Below, one piece after another: positions 23,873-32,306 of a DNA stretch of 49,692 bases. The first letter of the stretch is position 1, and the number at the start of each line of letters is the position of its first letter. The stretch lies in the NCBI GenBank assembly GCA_031422555.1, contig JANPLZ010000094.1:1-49692 (forward strand), in the 5' to 3' direction. The position numbers and the translations under genes were made by a program. The notes below the pieces were generated by a model. That model searched no databases and was not told where the DNA came from. It saw only the letters and a list, made by a program, of their open reading frames with translations. This stretch comes from JANNAT01 sp031422555. Lineage in GTDB: Bacteria; Pseudomonadota; Alphaproteobacteria; Rhodobacterales; Rhodobacteraceae.

Positions 23873-25264
23873 ATGACCCCCGCCTTTGCCGACCCTACTG
23901 ACGATCACCGCGTTTTGCATGTGGTTGGCCCCGATGCCCTTGCCGGGTTCCTGCAAGCGCAACCGCCCGGCGTTCAGGGTTGGCTTGCCAGCACCGGATT
24001 TGCCGCTGATCTGGGTGATTTGCGGCTGATCCCCGGGCCGGATGGCGTGGCGGCAGCGGTGATTGGCCATGGCACCGACGCTGCGCGCGCACGCCTGCGG
24101 TTCGGGGTGTCAAAGGCCGTCCGTTTGCTGCCCGCCGGGCCATGGCGACTGGCGGGGGATTTGAGCCAAGCCCAACGGGCTGAGGCCGCCTTGGGCTGGC
24201 TTTTGGCGCAATACCGCTTTGATCGTTATCTGCCTAAAAAACCGGACACCGCCACGGCACAACTGATCTGCCCCGATGGCTGCGATGCGGCGCAATTGCT
24301 GGCCATGGCGCGGGGGGAATTTCTGACCCGTGATCTGATCAACACGCCCGCCAGCGATATGGGCCCCGCCGAACTGGAACAGGCCTTTCTGACGCTTGCG
24401 GCGGATTTCGGGGCGTCAACGACGGTCATCCGCGGCGAGGATCTGCTGGCGCAAAACTTTCCGATGATCCATGCGGTCGGCCGCGCATCGCCGCGGGCGC
24501 CGCGCTTGCTGGAACTGAACTGGGGCACCGGCGGCCCGCATCTGACGCTGGTGGGAAAAGGCGTGTGCTTTGACACCGGCGGGCTGAACATCAAACCCTC
24601 GGCGGGGATGCTGTTGATGAAAAAAGATATGGGCGGGGCGGCCACGGTGATGGGGCTGGCGCAGATGATCATGGCGCTGCAGTTGCCCTTGCGGCTGCGG
24701 GTTCTGGTGCCAGCGGTGGAGAATGTCATTGCAGGCAATGCAATGCGGCCGCGCGATATTCTGACATCGCGCAAGGGACTGACCGTCGAGGTCAACGATA
24801 CCGACGCCGAAGGCCGCCTTGTTCTGGCCGACGCATTGGCCTTGGCGACCGAGACGCCAACCGATGCCATCATCTCGATGGCCACTTTGACCGGGGCTGC
24901 ACGGGTGGCGGTTGGCCCCGATCTGGCACCCTACTATTGCGATGACATCGCGATGGTTGCAGCGCTGGAAACCGGGGCGGCCGCGGGCTTTGATCCGGTC
25001 TGGCGATTGCCGTTTCACGCCCCCTACGAGCCGATCATCGAACCCGGCATCGCCGATCTGGATAACGCGCCCGGCTGGGGATTTGCCGGGTCCATCACCG
25101 CTGCGCTGTTTTTGCGCCGCTTTGTCGGCAATGCCCGCTATCTGCATTTCGACATCTACGGTCACAGCCCGTCCGATCAGCCCGCCCGACCCAAAGGCGG
25201 TGTTGGCATGGGCGCGCGGGCGGTTTTGCTGGCACTGCCGGCCATTTTGGGGCTTAAACCATGA
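23873..25264 (+). CDS. Leucyl aminopeptidase family protein (M17)
   Basis: This is a 463-residue cytoplasmic metallo-aminopeptidase. The C-terminal catalytic domain has the metal-binding lysine and aspartates in LVGKGVCFDTGGLNIKP (near residue 224) and KKDMGGAATVMGL. The family signature DTDAEGRLVLADAL follows. The N-terminal macro-like domain is divergent, as in the PepA-like branch of alphaproteobacteria. ATG 23873 has AAGGA seven bases upstream. The stop overlaps the ATG of the following NlpC/P60 gene (ATGA), a pairing that suggests joint use in peptide turnover or cell-wall recycling. Confidence 0.92.
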   Translation: MTPAFADPTDDHRVLHVVGPDALAGFLQAQPPGVQGWLASTGFAADLGDLRLIPGPDGVAAAVIGHGTDAARARLRFGVSKAVRLLPAGPWRLAGDLSQAQRAEAALGWLLAQYRFDRYLPKKPDTATAQLICPDGCDAAQLLAMARGEFLTRDLINTPASDMGPAELEQAFLTLAADFGASTTVIRGEDLLAQNFPMIHAVGRASPRAPRLLELNWGTGGPHLTLVGKGVCFDTGGLNIKPSAGMLLMKKDMGGAATVMGLAQMIMALQLPLRLRVLVPAVENVIAGNAMRPRDILTSRKGLTVEVNDTDAEGRLVLADALALATETPTDAIISMATLTGAARVAVGPDLAPYYCDDIAMVAALETGAAAGFDPVWRLPFHAPYEPIIEPGIADLDNAPGWGFAGSITAALFLRRFVGNARYLHFDIYGHSPSDQPARPKGGVGMGARAVLLALPAILGLKP

Positions 25265-26091
25265 CCGCAAAGCCAGATCGACGCCTGACCCCGGCCACAG
25301 CGCGGATTGCCCATATCTCGATGCAAGGCAAGATCGACGCCGCCGCGTTCACGGCGGGCGAGATGCTGCGCATAGCAACGCCTTTGGCGGATCTTTTGCG
25401 CAGCCCAAACGGCGCGCGCGAACGTCAACTGGCGCTGGGAGAGGCGTTTACCGTGATCGACCGCGCCGAAGATCACGCGTTTGGCTTTGCCAACAAGGAT
25501 GGCTATTGCGGCTGGCTGCCCGACGATGTGCTGACCGATGCGCCGCAACCCACGCATTGGGTCGCCAGTTCCGGCACGCATCTTTACCCCGAACCCCGCG
25601 TGCAGGCCCGCGAAATCACCGCCCTGCCGATGGGGGCGCAGGTTTGCGTTACGGCGCAATCGGGCGCATGGGCGCAAACAGCGCTGGGGTTTGTGCCGCA
25701 CCAGCATCTGCGCGCGATAGGTGACTTTCTGACCGATCCTGTCACCGTCGCCGAAGAACTTCTTGGCACCCCTTACCTGTGGGGCGGCAATTCGCGCGCG
25801 GGTCTTGATTGCTCCGGCCTTGTGCAGATGTGTCATCTTGCCTGCGGCATCGCAGCCCCCGGTGACGCCGATCTGCAAGAAACCATGGGCACAGCCATCG
25901 GCGACAACACCCCCTTGCAGCGCGGCGATCTGCTGTTTTGGGCCGGACACGTCGCGATTGTCGTGGATGAACAACGCCTGATTCACGCCAATGGCCACAC
26001 CATGTCCGTCGCCTACGAAAACACCGACGCCTGCATCGCCCGCATCAGTGCCCAAAATGGGGGCCCGGTTACGGAACGCCGCAGATTTTAA
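25261..26091 (+). CDS. NlpC/P60 family cell-wall peptidase
   Basis: This 276-residue protein carries bacterial SH3-like repeats in the first 155 residues (GEMLRIATPLADLL, GYCGWLPDDVL, QARE..PMGAQVCV). A C-terminal NlpC/P60 domain follows, with catalytic Cys in AGLDCSGLVQMC and His in GHVAIVVDE plus IHANGH. It should hydrolyse gamma-D-Glu-diaminopimelate bonds in murein peptides. No signal peptide is visible, so it may process imported murein peptides in the cytoplasm together with the aminopeptidase whose stop it overlaps by 4 bases. Confidence 0.92.
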   Translation: MTAKPDRRLTPATARIAHISMQGKIDAAAFTAGEMLRIATPLADLLRSPNGARERQLALGEAFTVIDRAEDHAFGFANKDGYCGWLPDDVLTDAPQPTHWVASSGTHLYPEPRVQAREITALPMGAQVCVTAQSGAWAQTALGFVPHQHLRAIGDFLTDPVTVAEELLGTPYLWGGNSRAGLDCSGLVQMCHLACGIAAPGDADLQETMGTAIGDNTPLQRGDLLFWAGHVAIVVDEQRLIHANGHTMSVAYENTDACIARISAQNGGPVTERRRF

Positions 26092-26102
26092 CGCGCTTTG
26101 AG

Positions 26103-26132
26103 TTCACGTTGGCACAAATACTCTCGGGGGGA
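26103..26132 (-). repeat. Dispersed intergenic motif, copy 1
   Basis: On the minus strand this reads CCCCCCGAGAGTATTTGTGC and then CAACGTGAAC. It matches the copy at 33228-33256 (CCCC..AGTATTTTGCCAGGAT). From memory, similar CCCCGAGTATTT..GCCA..GATGAA strings recur between genes in Rhodobacteraceae. No function is known to me. Confidence 0.5.
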
Positions 26133-26208
26133 AAAGGTTTGGCCCCGAAGGCCGAACCTTTGGGGGGCAGACGGCCCCCCGTCTTCAAAAATTTTAGCTA
26201 AAATTTTT
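26133..26208. terminator. Triple hairpin block between convergent genes
   Basis: Three inverted repeats stand in a row. At 26133-26161, AAAGGTT.GGCC pairs with GGCC.AACCTTT. At 26162-26180, GGGGGG pairs with CCCCCC. At 26187-26208 a perfect 22-bp palindrome of A and T tracts is centred on AGCT, and its last base is the first base of the DUF2794 stop codon. The palindrome gives a T run in both directions, so the block is probably a bidirectional terminator for the NlpC/P60 and DUF2794 genes. Confidence 0.6.
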
Positions 26209-26555
26209 CACTCGACCGCGCGGATCAGCTTTTGTTCCAGCACCCGCAACACCACCGCCAGATCGGACCCCCGCCGCAGAATCTGGCCATCCATGCCCAC
26301 GACCGCATAAAGCCCTTGCCGCAAGCGCAGCTTTGGGCGCTTTTCGATGCGGTATAGCGGGAACTCGGCGGTGCGGCGAAACACGGAAAACACTGCCACT
26401 TCCCGCAACGCCGATATGCCGTAATCGCGCCACTCTCCTGCCGCCACCATCATGCCATACAGCCGCAAGATGGCCCGCAACTCGTGTCGATCAAAATGAA
26501 CCTGCTCGGGCGCAGGATCGGCGGGTGTTATCGCAGTGGTCACATGCAAGGTCAT
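26208..26555 (-). CDS. DUF2794 family protein
   Basis: This 115-residue cytoplasmic protein has function unknown. It shows the family pattern: VHFDRHELRAILRLYGMMVAAGEWRDYGI, FSVFRRTAEFPLYRIEKRPKL, and GLYAVVGMDGQILRRG. DUF2794 is nearly confined to alphaproteobacteria. It is convergent with the NlpC/P60 gene. The 207 bp upstream, up to the asparaginase terminator, hold no gene I can support. Confidence 0.88.
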   Translation of the reverse strand: MTLHVTTAITPADPAPEQVHFDRHELRAILRLYGMMVAAGEWRDYGISALREVAVFSVFRRTAEFPLYRIEKRPKLRLRQGLYAVVGMDGQILRRGSDLAVVLRVLEQKLIRAVE

Positions 26556-26762
26556 GCTGAAATAGTATCGCCTTGTCCCAGCAAATCAAGCCACCCCAAA
26601 CCGCTGCCCCGTTTTGGCCGTGAAATCGCCGCGCAAAGACCCTGCAACGGTCTGATCGCCGCCGTGATCACCGGTCATACAAAAATGGCTACAGGACACT
26701 ACCCCGGCAGGGCGGGTGAATTGCCCCCACCCAGCCCGCCTTGTCGGACCTGTCGCACAAAG

Positions 26763-26788
26763 CGGCCCTTGTCGGCAGGCAAGGGCCG
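26763..26788 (-). terminator. Intrinsic terminator after asparaginase
   Basis: A perfect 9-bp stem (CGGCCCTTG/CAAGGGCCG) with an 8-base loop begins 3 bases after the asparaginase stop on the minus strand and is followed by CTTTGT. It is also flanked by TTTT on the plus strand. Confidence 0.6.
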
Positions 26789-26791
26789 TTT

Positions 26792-27793
26792 TCATGCGGC
26801 AATAAATCCTGCGGCCAGCCGCAACTCGCCCACGCGCAGACCCCGCGCGTTCGATTGCGGTGCGGGCAGGCGTTTTTGGGCCATCGGATGATCTGCCGCC
26901 AGCACGCCCATCTGCCCAAGGATCGCCACCAAAGCGGCTTCGGACGCGCGGGCATTTCCATCCTCAATCTTGATCGCGATACCCATGCGTTTTTCCGGCA
27001 CGATTCCCACAAAAACTGCCTCGGCCCCGGTTTTCAAGGCAACGCGCCCCTCCATCGCCCGCATCAATTCGGTGCAGGCGCGGCCTTCGCCTGCCACCAG
27101 ATCGGGATGAGTGGCCATCGCCCGGGTCAGGCGGTGCATTGCTCGGCTGCGGCTGTTGCCCGCGTCAGAGGCGCTGGCAAAGGCGGCCATCGCGCGCGCC
27201 AACCCGGCTACGGACCCCGCAAAGTTTGGCGCAGAACAGCCGTCGATGCCATAGCCGGGGCTGGTCTCATGGGTGACCTCTTCAAACGCGGCTTTGACGG
27301 CCCGCTGCAAAGGGTGGTCAATTTCCACGTATTCCGGGCCAGCTTTCAGATGCTTTGTCACCGTCAAAAATCCCGAATGTTTGCCGGAACAATTGTTGTG
27401 CAACTGGCAGGGCGCATCGTCTGCCCTGATCAGCCGGTTGCGCTCGGGGTGATTATACGGCTCATGCGCGCCGCAACGCAGATCGGCCTCGGTCAGCCCC
27501 AGATCAGCCAGCCAGCGGCGCGCCAGATCAACGTGTTTCGCCTCGCCCTGATGACTGGCGCAGGCAAAGGCGATATGCGCATCGGTCAAGCCATAAGCAT
27601 CGGCAGCCCCGGTTTCCAACAGCGGCAGCGCCTGAATCATCTTGCAAGACGAGCGGGAAAAGATGATTTTTTCCGGGTCACCCCAGCTTTGCACGATGGC
27701 ACCGGTATCGTCGCAAATCACTGCATGGCCGCGATGGGTGCTTTCCAAAACCCCACCGCGCCACAATTCCACCATCTCGGCTGCCGAACTCAT
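26792..27793 (-). CDS. Asparaginase of the Rhizobium etli AsnA type
   Basis: This 333-residue protein belongs to the asparaginase family unrelated to the E. coli enzymes. Motifs include VELWRGGVLESTHRGHAV, IFSRSSCKMIQALPLLETGA with the serine-lysine pair (SRSSCKMIQ), and ACASHQGE. The segments HNNCSGKHSGFL and YGIDGCSAPNFA hold cysteines that bind zinc in this class. It would hydrolyse asparagine to aspartate and ammonia in the cytoplasm. The ATG at 27793 has GGAG six bases upstream, better than the GTG at 27808. It is divergent from the IalB gene. Confidence 0.88.
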   Translation of the reverse strand: MSSAAEMVELWRGGVLESTHRGHAVICDDTGAIVQSWGDPEKIIFSRSSCKMIQALPLLETGAADAYGLTDAHIAFACASHQGEAKHVDLARRWLADLGLTEADLRCGAHEPYNHPERNRLIRADDAPCQLHNNCSGKHSGFLTVTKHLKAGPEYVEIDHPLQRAVKAAFEEVTHETSPGYGIDGCSAPNFAGSVAGLARAMAAFASASDAGNSRSRAMHRLTRAMATHPDLVAGEGRACTELMRAMEGRVALKTGAEAVFVGIVPEKRMGIAIKIEDGNARASEAALVAILGQMGVLAADHPMAQKRLPAPQSNARGLRVGELRLAAGFIAA

Positions 27794-27973
27794 GCTGTTC
27801 TCCGTCACTTATGCGCGATTTTCTGCCCGTTTGGCCCCGGCAGGGCTTTCCCGGATCGACCCAACTGGGCTATGCAAGACATATCGAGTGGAACCGCACC
27901 GTGCTACAGGAAAACCGCGGCTTAAGCGGCGGCAGGCGCGCAGAGGCAACAGCAGCTTGGAGGCTGTAGACAT

Positions 27974-28495
27974 ATGACACGCTGGACGATGCGCGCAACG
28001 GGCGCGGCACTGATGATGGTGATGGGGACCGCGACGTTCGCGCAGGAATCCACCAATAACGTCGCGACCAAAACCGACTGGAGCGTGTTTACCGAAGAAA
28101 ACCCCAAGGAATGCTGGGGGGTTTCCAGCCCGCGCGAATCGGTGAACACCCGCGACGGCCAACCCGCTTCGGTGCGGCGCGGGGATATATTGCTGTTCGT
28201 GACCTTCCGCGCCGGTGGCGGCAAAGGCGAGGTTTCGTTCTCAGGCGGCTATCCGTTTGCCGGGGGATCGACCGTCAATATCGACATTGATGGCACCAGC
28301 TTTGCGATGTTGACCGATGGCGAATGGGCTTGGCCAGCAAATGCCGAGGATGACGCGGCGGTTCTGGCAGCGATGAAAAAGGGCGGTGGCGCGGTTTTAA
28401 CCGGCAAGTCCGGCAAAGGCACCCAAACGCAGGATACCTTTAGTCTGCGTGGCTTTACCGCCGCGATGGAAGAAGCCGCCAAACGCTGTCAGTGA
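27974..28495 (+). CDS. Invasion-associated locus B (IalB) family protein
   Basis: This is a 173-residue periplasmic protein with signal peptide (ATGAALMMVMGTATFA, cleavage before QES). The IalB-type fold follows: DWSVFTEENPKECWGVSSP, RRGDILLFVTFRAGG, VSFSGGYPF and a final RGFTAAMEEAAKRC with the paired Cys. Despite its name from Bartonella, the family is widespread in free-living alphaproteobacteria and its function is not settled. GGAGG stands ten bases before the ATG. A 28-bp tandem duplication covers its stop codon. Confidence 0.9.
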   Translation: MTRWTMRATGAALMMVMGTATFAQESTNNVATKTDWSVFTEENPKECWGVSSPRESVNTRDGQPASVRRGDILLFVTFRAGGGKGEVSFSGGYPFAGGSTVNIDIDGTSFAMLTDGEWAWPANAEDDAAVLAAMKKGGGAVLTGKSGKGTQTQDTFSLRGFTAAMEEAAKRCQ

Positions 28496-28540
28496 TTTTT
28501 TGACCGCAATATGCTGTCAGTGATTTTTTGACCGCAATAT
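28485..28540 (+). repeat. Perfect 28-bp tandem duplication at the IalB stop
   Basis: Positions 28485-28512 and 28513-28540 are identical. The unit starts GCTGTCAGTGATTTTTTGAC and ends CGCAATAT, and contains the last codons and TGA of the IalB gene plus a T6 run. The first copy is functional as the gene end; the second repeats that end outside the frame of any gene. It looks like a recent slippage or unequal-crossover event. Confidence 0.95.
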
Positions 28541-28541
28541 A

Positions 28542-28571
28542 ATGCCCCTGCCGCAAGGTTTGGGGCGTTTT
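28542..28571 (+). terminator. Intrinsic terminator after IalB
   Basis: The stem ATGCCCC/GGGGCGT (7 bp with one G-T pair) has a 13-base loop; TTTTG follows the closing GGGGCG. It lies directly after the tandem duplication and 71 bp before rlmN. Confidence 0.55.
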
Positions 28572-28642
28572 GCTGTCCGATTGGTTTTGTTTTCTTATGC
28601 AAACGCCTATATGTGCGGCGTAAATAACCTGCAGGACGCCCG

Positions 28643-29803
28643 ATGATCCCCACCGCGCCCATCACGCAAGATGTGCTGACCCTTCCGCGCAAACTGCCCG
28701 AGGGCGGCAAGATCAACCTGATCGGGCTGACCCGCGATCAGTTGCGTGAGGCGTTGTTGGCGGCGGGCACGGCAGAGCGGCAAGTTAAGATGCGCTTGGG
28801 TCAGCTGTGGCAGTGGCTGTATCACTGGGGCGTGCGCGATTTCGACGCGATGACAAATCTGGCCAAAGACTATCGCGCGCTGTTGGCCGATCATTTTACT
28901 ATCGAGATCCCCCAAGTTGTCACCCGGCAAATCAGCGTCGATGGCACGCGCAAATATCTGGTGCGCATTGCGGGCGGGCACGAAGTTGAAGTTGTCTATA
29001 TCCCGGAAACCGACCGGGGCACCTTGTGCATTTCCAGTCAGGTCGGTTGCACGCTGACGTGTTCGTTCTGCCATACCGGCACGCAAAAACTGGTGCGCAA
29101 TCTGACGGCGGGCGAAATTGTGGGTCAGGTGATGTTGGCCCGCGACGATCTGGGCGAATGGCCCGTGCAAGGCGGCGCGCGGATCGACACCCGGCTGATA
29201 TCCAATGTCGTGCTGATGGGCATGGGCGAGCCTTTGTATAACTTTGAAAACGTCCGTGACGGCTTGCGGGTGGTGATGGACAACGAAGGCATCGCCTTGG
29301 GCCGCCGCCGCATCACCCTGTCGACCAGCGGTGTGGTGCCGGAAATCGCCCGCACTGCCACTGAAATCGGCTGTTTGCTGGCGGTATCCTTCCATGCCAC
29401 CACGGACGCGGTGCGCGACACTTTGGTGCCCATCAACAAGAAATGGAATATTGCCACCTTGCTGGATGCCTTGCGCAGCTATCCCGGCCTGACCAATTCG
29501 GAACGCATCACCTTTGAATATGTGATGCTGGATCAGGTGAATGACACCAAGGAAGACGCCTACCGTTTGGTGGAATTGCTGCGCGGTATTCCTGCCAAAG
29601 TGAACCTGATCCCGTTCAACGAATGGCCCGGCGCGCCCTATAAACGTTCAAGCGGTAACCGCATCCACGCCTTTGCCGACATCATCTATAACGCTGGCTA
29701 CGCCAGCCCGATCCGCACCCCAAGGGGCGAGGATATCATGGCGGCCTGCGGTCAATTGAAATCTGCGACACAAAAGCAGCGCCGCGCTGTGCGTGCAGAT
29801 TGA
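28643..29803 (+). CDS. rlmN: 23S rRNA (adenine2503-C2)-methyltransferase
   Basis: This radical-SAM enzyme methylates C2 of A2503 in 23S rRNA and A37 of some tRNAs. The 386-residue protein has the CxxxCxxC cluster C136-C140-C143 (GCTLTCSFCHTG), the SAM segment NVVLMGMGEPLYNF, and the methyl-carrying Cys near the C-terminus (DIMAACGQL). ATG 28643 has CAGGA six bases upstream. A lone housekeeping gene, it is followed by the desaturase after 163 bp. Confidence 0.96.
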   Translation: MIPTAPITQDVLTLPRKLPEGGKINLIGLTRDQLREALLAAGTAERQVKMRLGQLWQWLYHWGVRDFDAMTNLAKDYRALLADHFTIEIPQVVTRQISVDGTRKYLVRIAGGHEVEVVYIPETDRGTLCISSQVGCTLTCSFCHTGTQKLVRNLTAGEIVGQVMLARDDLGEWPVQGGARIDTRLISNVVLMGMGEPLYNFENVRDGLRVVMDNEGIALGRRRITLSTSGVVPEIARTATEIGCLLAVSFHATTDAVRDTLVPINKKWNIATLLDALRSYPGLTNSERITFEYVMLDQVNDTKEDAYRLVELLRGIPAKVNLIPFNEWPGAPYKRSSGNRIHAFADIIYNAGYASPIRTPRGEDIMAACGQLKSATQKQRRAVRAD

Positions 29804-29966
29804 CCCTTCACAGAATGATTTTGGCGCTGCATTGTGCGGGTTACAATACAGGTCATACCTCAGACGGCTTTGCGATGTCCGCAAGGCCCAACCAAAACCA
29901 AGGCGCCACGAAGGCGTCGCGGCCACCCCGATGGGAAGATCGGGAATGGACGTCAGGGCAATAACA

Positions 29967-31010
29967 ATGACATCAACTGACACGGAACTGCCCCTTGAGG
30001 CGGAAAAGCGTTCGGCCCGCGATTGGGTGCAAGTGCTGGCGCATTACCGCGAACCTTCGACCTGGCGGTCGGTGTTTGAATTGCTGGCGACCCTTGTGCC
30101 GTTTTTGATGTTGTGGGTGCTGGCGTGGCTGTCGCTGTCGATCAGCTATTGGCTGGCGTTCGGATTGGCAGTGTTGAACGGCGCGTTTCTGGTGCGGATA
30201 TTCGTGATCCAGCATGATTGTGGCCACGCATCCTATTTCACCAACCGCAAGCTGCAAGACTGGGTGGGCCGGTGTCTCGGCGTGTTGACCCTGACGCCTT
30301 ATGACGTGTGGCGACGCACCCATTCGATCCACCATTCGCATCACGGCAATCTGGACAAACGTGGCATCGGCGATGTGCTGACGCTGACGGTGGAAGAATA
30401 CCGGGCGCGGTCATGGGTGGGGCGGCTGTTGTATCGCACCTACCGCAATCCGGTCGTTCTGTTTGTGCTTGGCCCCAGCTTTCTGTTTGTGCTGCAAAAT
30501 CGGCTGCCGTTTGGGTTGATGAATTCGGGGTGGCGCTATTGGACGTCTGCCATGGGCACCAATGCGATGATTGCCATCGTTTTGACGGTGATGATCTGGC
30601 TGGGCGGGTTGATGCCGGTGCTGCTGATTTATATCCCGACCACGCTGATAGCGGCGACCATTGGGGTGTGGCTGTTCTATGTGCAACACCAGTTCGAAGA
30701 AACCCACTGGGCGCAGGCCGAGGATTGGCAGATGCATGATGCGGCCCTGACCGGCAGCTCGCATTATGTCTTGCCCGCCCCCTTGCGCTGGTTCACAGCC
30801 AATATCGGCATCCATCACGTGCATCATCTTTACAGCCGCATCCCGTTTTACCGGCTGACCGAAGTGCTGCGTGACCACCGCGCCTTGGCAGAGTCGCAGC
30901 GCCTGACGGTCTTGGAAAGCCTGAAATCAGTGCGGCTGCATTTGTGGGACGAAAAGACCAAACGGTTGATGTCCTTCCGCGAAGCGCGCAAGATCTACGG
31001 GGCCGTCTAG
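29967..31010 (+). CDS. Membrane fatty acid desaturase
   Basis: This is a 347-residue di-iron desaturase. The three histidine boxes are HDCGH at 83-87, HSIHHSHHGN at 119-128 and HHVHH at 283-287; hydrophobic pairs at about 40-80 and 195-240 give four membrane spans. It would introduce a double bond into fatty acyl chains; regiospecificity cannot be read. ATG 29967 is chosen with CAGGG upstream; the frame is open from 29793, overlapping rlmN, and ATG 29946 is another option. Confidence 0.92.
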   Translation: MTSTDTELPLEAEKRSARDWVQVLAHYREPSTWRSVFELLATLVPFLMLWVLAWLSLSISYWLAFGLAVLNGAFLVRIFVIQHDCGHASYFTNRKLQDWVGRCLGVLTLTPYDVWRRTHSIHHSHHGNLDKRGIGDVLTLTVEEYRARSWVGRLLYRTYRNPVVLFVLGPSFLFVLQNRLPFGLMNSGWRYWTSAMGTNAMIAIVLTVMIWLGGLMPVLLIYIPTTLIAATIGVWLFYVQHQFEETHWAQAEDWQMHDAALTGSSHYVLPAPLRWFTANIGIHHVHHLYSRIPFYRLTEVLRDHRALAESQRLTVLESLKSVRLHLWDEKTKRLMSFREARKIYGAV

Positions 31011-31088
31011 GGCTCCTTTGCCGGGCTTGATCGGTTGGCTCGTGTTTATGCGTTTGACGTCCGCATTTGAAGTGTTAGCCCTAAAGGC

Positions 31089-32300
31089 ATGGTTCTAACA
31101 CTTTGCAACACCGACGCCCGACGGCTGTTTTTGCACCGCCATGCGTTGATCGAGGCCCCGGTTGGTCCGGCGCAAGGTGCGGCTTTGGCCGATCTGATCG
31201 CCCGGATCGGCTTTGTGCAGGTTGACAGCATCAACACGGTTGAACGCGCACATCATATGATCTTGTTCAGCCGACGGCAAAGCTATCAGCCCGGCGCGCT
31301 GAAACATCTGTTGGAAACCGACCGCCGCCTTTGGGAACACTGGACGCATGACGCGTCGATCTTGCCTGCTGCGACTTTTCCCTATTGGAAACATCGCTTT
31401 GCCCGCGACGCCGACCGGCTGCGCGGCAACTGGCAACGCTGGTTTCGCGATGGCTATGACGCACAGTTTGAAACCATCTTGCGCCGGATTCACGATCATG
31501 GGCCGGTCACCTGTTCCGACTTTGGTCAGGACGAACCGCGCAGCAAAGGGGGCTGGTGGGATTGGCATCCGTCAAAAACTGCGTTGGAATGGCTGTGGCG
31601 CACCGGGCAGTTGGCGATTGCCGGACGGGTAGGGTTTCAAAAGGTCTATGATCTGGCGGAACGGGTGATACCGGATACGCATTTCAGCGCCGATATCTCG
31701 CATCAAAACTTGGTGGCTTGGGCCTGCGGATCGGCGCTGGATCATTTGGGATTTGCCACGGCTGCGGAAATCCAGGCCTATTGGCACGCGCTGGACAAAG
31801 CCACAGTAACGCGGTGGATCCATGTAGCTGTGCGCGCCGGTGAAGTGATCGAAGTCGCTGTTGAGGGCGCGACGGGGGCGGTGAAAACCGCGTTTACCCG
31901 GCCAGACATTACCCAACACATTGCCGAAATTCCCGATACGTTACAAAGGCTTAGGATACTATCCCCCTTTGACCCGGCGCTGCGCGACCGCGCCCGGGCA
32001 GAATTTCTGTTTGGCTTTCACTACCGCATCGAAGTTTTTGTTCCCGAAGCCAAACGGCGTTGGGGCTATTACGTCTTTCCAGTTCTGGAAGGCGGCAGGC
32101 TGATCGGGCGCATAGATGCCAAGGCCTATAAATCAGAGCGAATTTTGCGCATCAAAGCCTATTGGCCCGAGGCCAGAGTGGCGATGGGTTTGGGCCGCAG
32201 GCAGCGGCTGGACGCCGAATTGCAGCGGTTGGCGCAGTTTTCAGGTTGCGACCAAGTCGATTATCTGCCGGGCTGGCTGCGCGACTATCTGCCGCTGTAG
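31089..32300 (+). CDS. YcaQ/AlkX-like DNA glycosylase (winged-helix, crosslink repair family)
   Basis: The 403-residue protein belongs to the HTH_42 family of DNA glycosylases that release alkylated bases and unhook interstrand crosslinks. The catalytic QxD motif is FVQVDSI, with Q44 and D46. Other conserved segments are VERAHHMILFSRR, LWEHWTHDASILP and RILSPFDPALRDR near residue 288. The C-terminal FHYRIEVFVPEAKRRWGYYVFPVL also fits the family. It converges with the LOG gene, 6 bp between stops. Confidence 0.88.
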   Translation: MVLTLCNTDARRLFLHRHALIEAPVGPAQGAALADLIARIGFVQVDSINTVERAHHMILFSRRQSYQPGALKHLLETDRRLWEHWTHDASILPAATFPYWKHRFARDADRLRGNWQRWFRDGYDAQFETILRRIHDHGPVTCSDFGQDEPRSKGGWWDWHPSKTALEWLWRTGQLAIAGRVGFQKVYDLAERVIPDTHFSADISHQNLVAWACGSALDHLGFATAAEIQAYWHALDKATVTRWIHVAVRAGEVIEVAVEGATGAVKTAFTRPDITQHIAEIPDTLQRLRILSPFDPALRDRARAEFLFGFHYRIEVFVPEAKRRWGYYVFPVLEGGRLIGRIDAKAYKSERILRIKAYWPEARVAMGLGRRQRLDAELQRLAQFSGCDQVDYLPGWLRDYLPL

Positions 32301-32306
32301 GCCACC

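Noticed and set aside
26741..27925. 394-codon plus-strand frame
   Set aside because: It lies opposite the asparaginase gene and has no recognisable motif.
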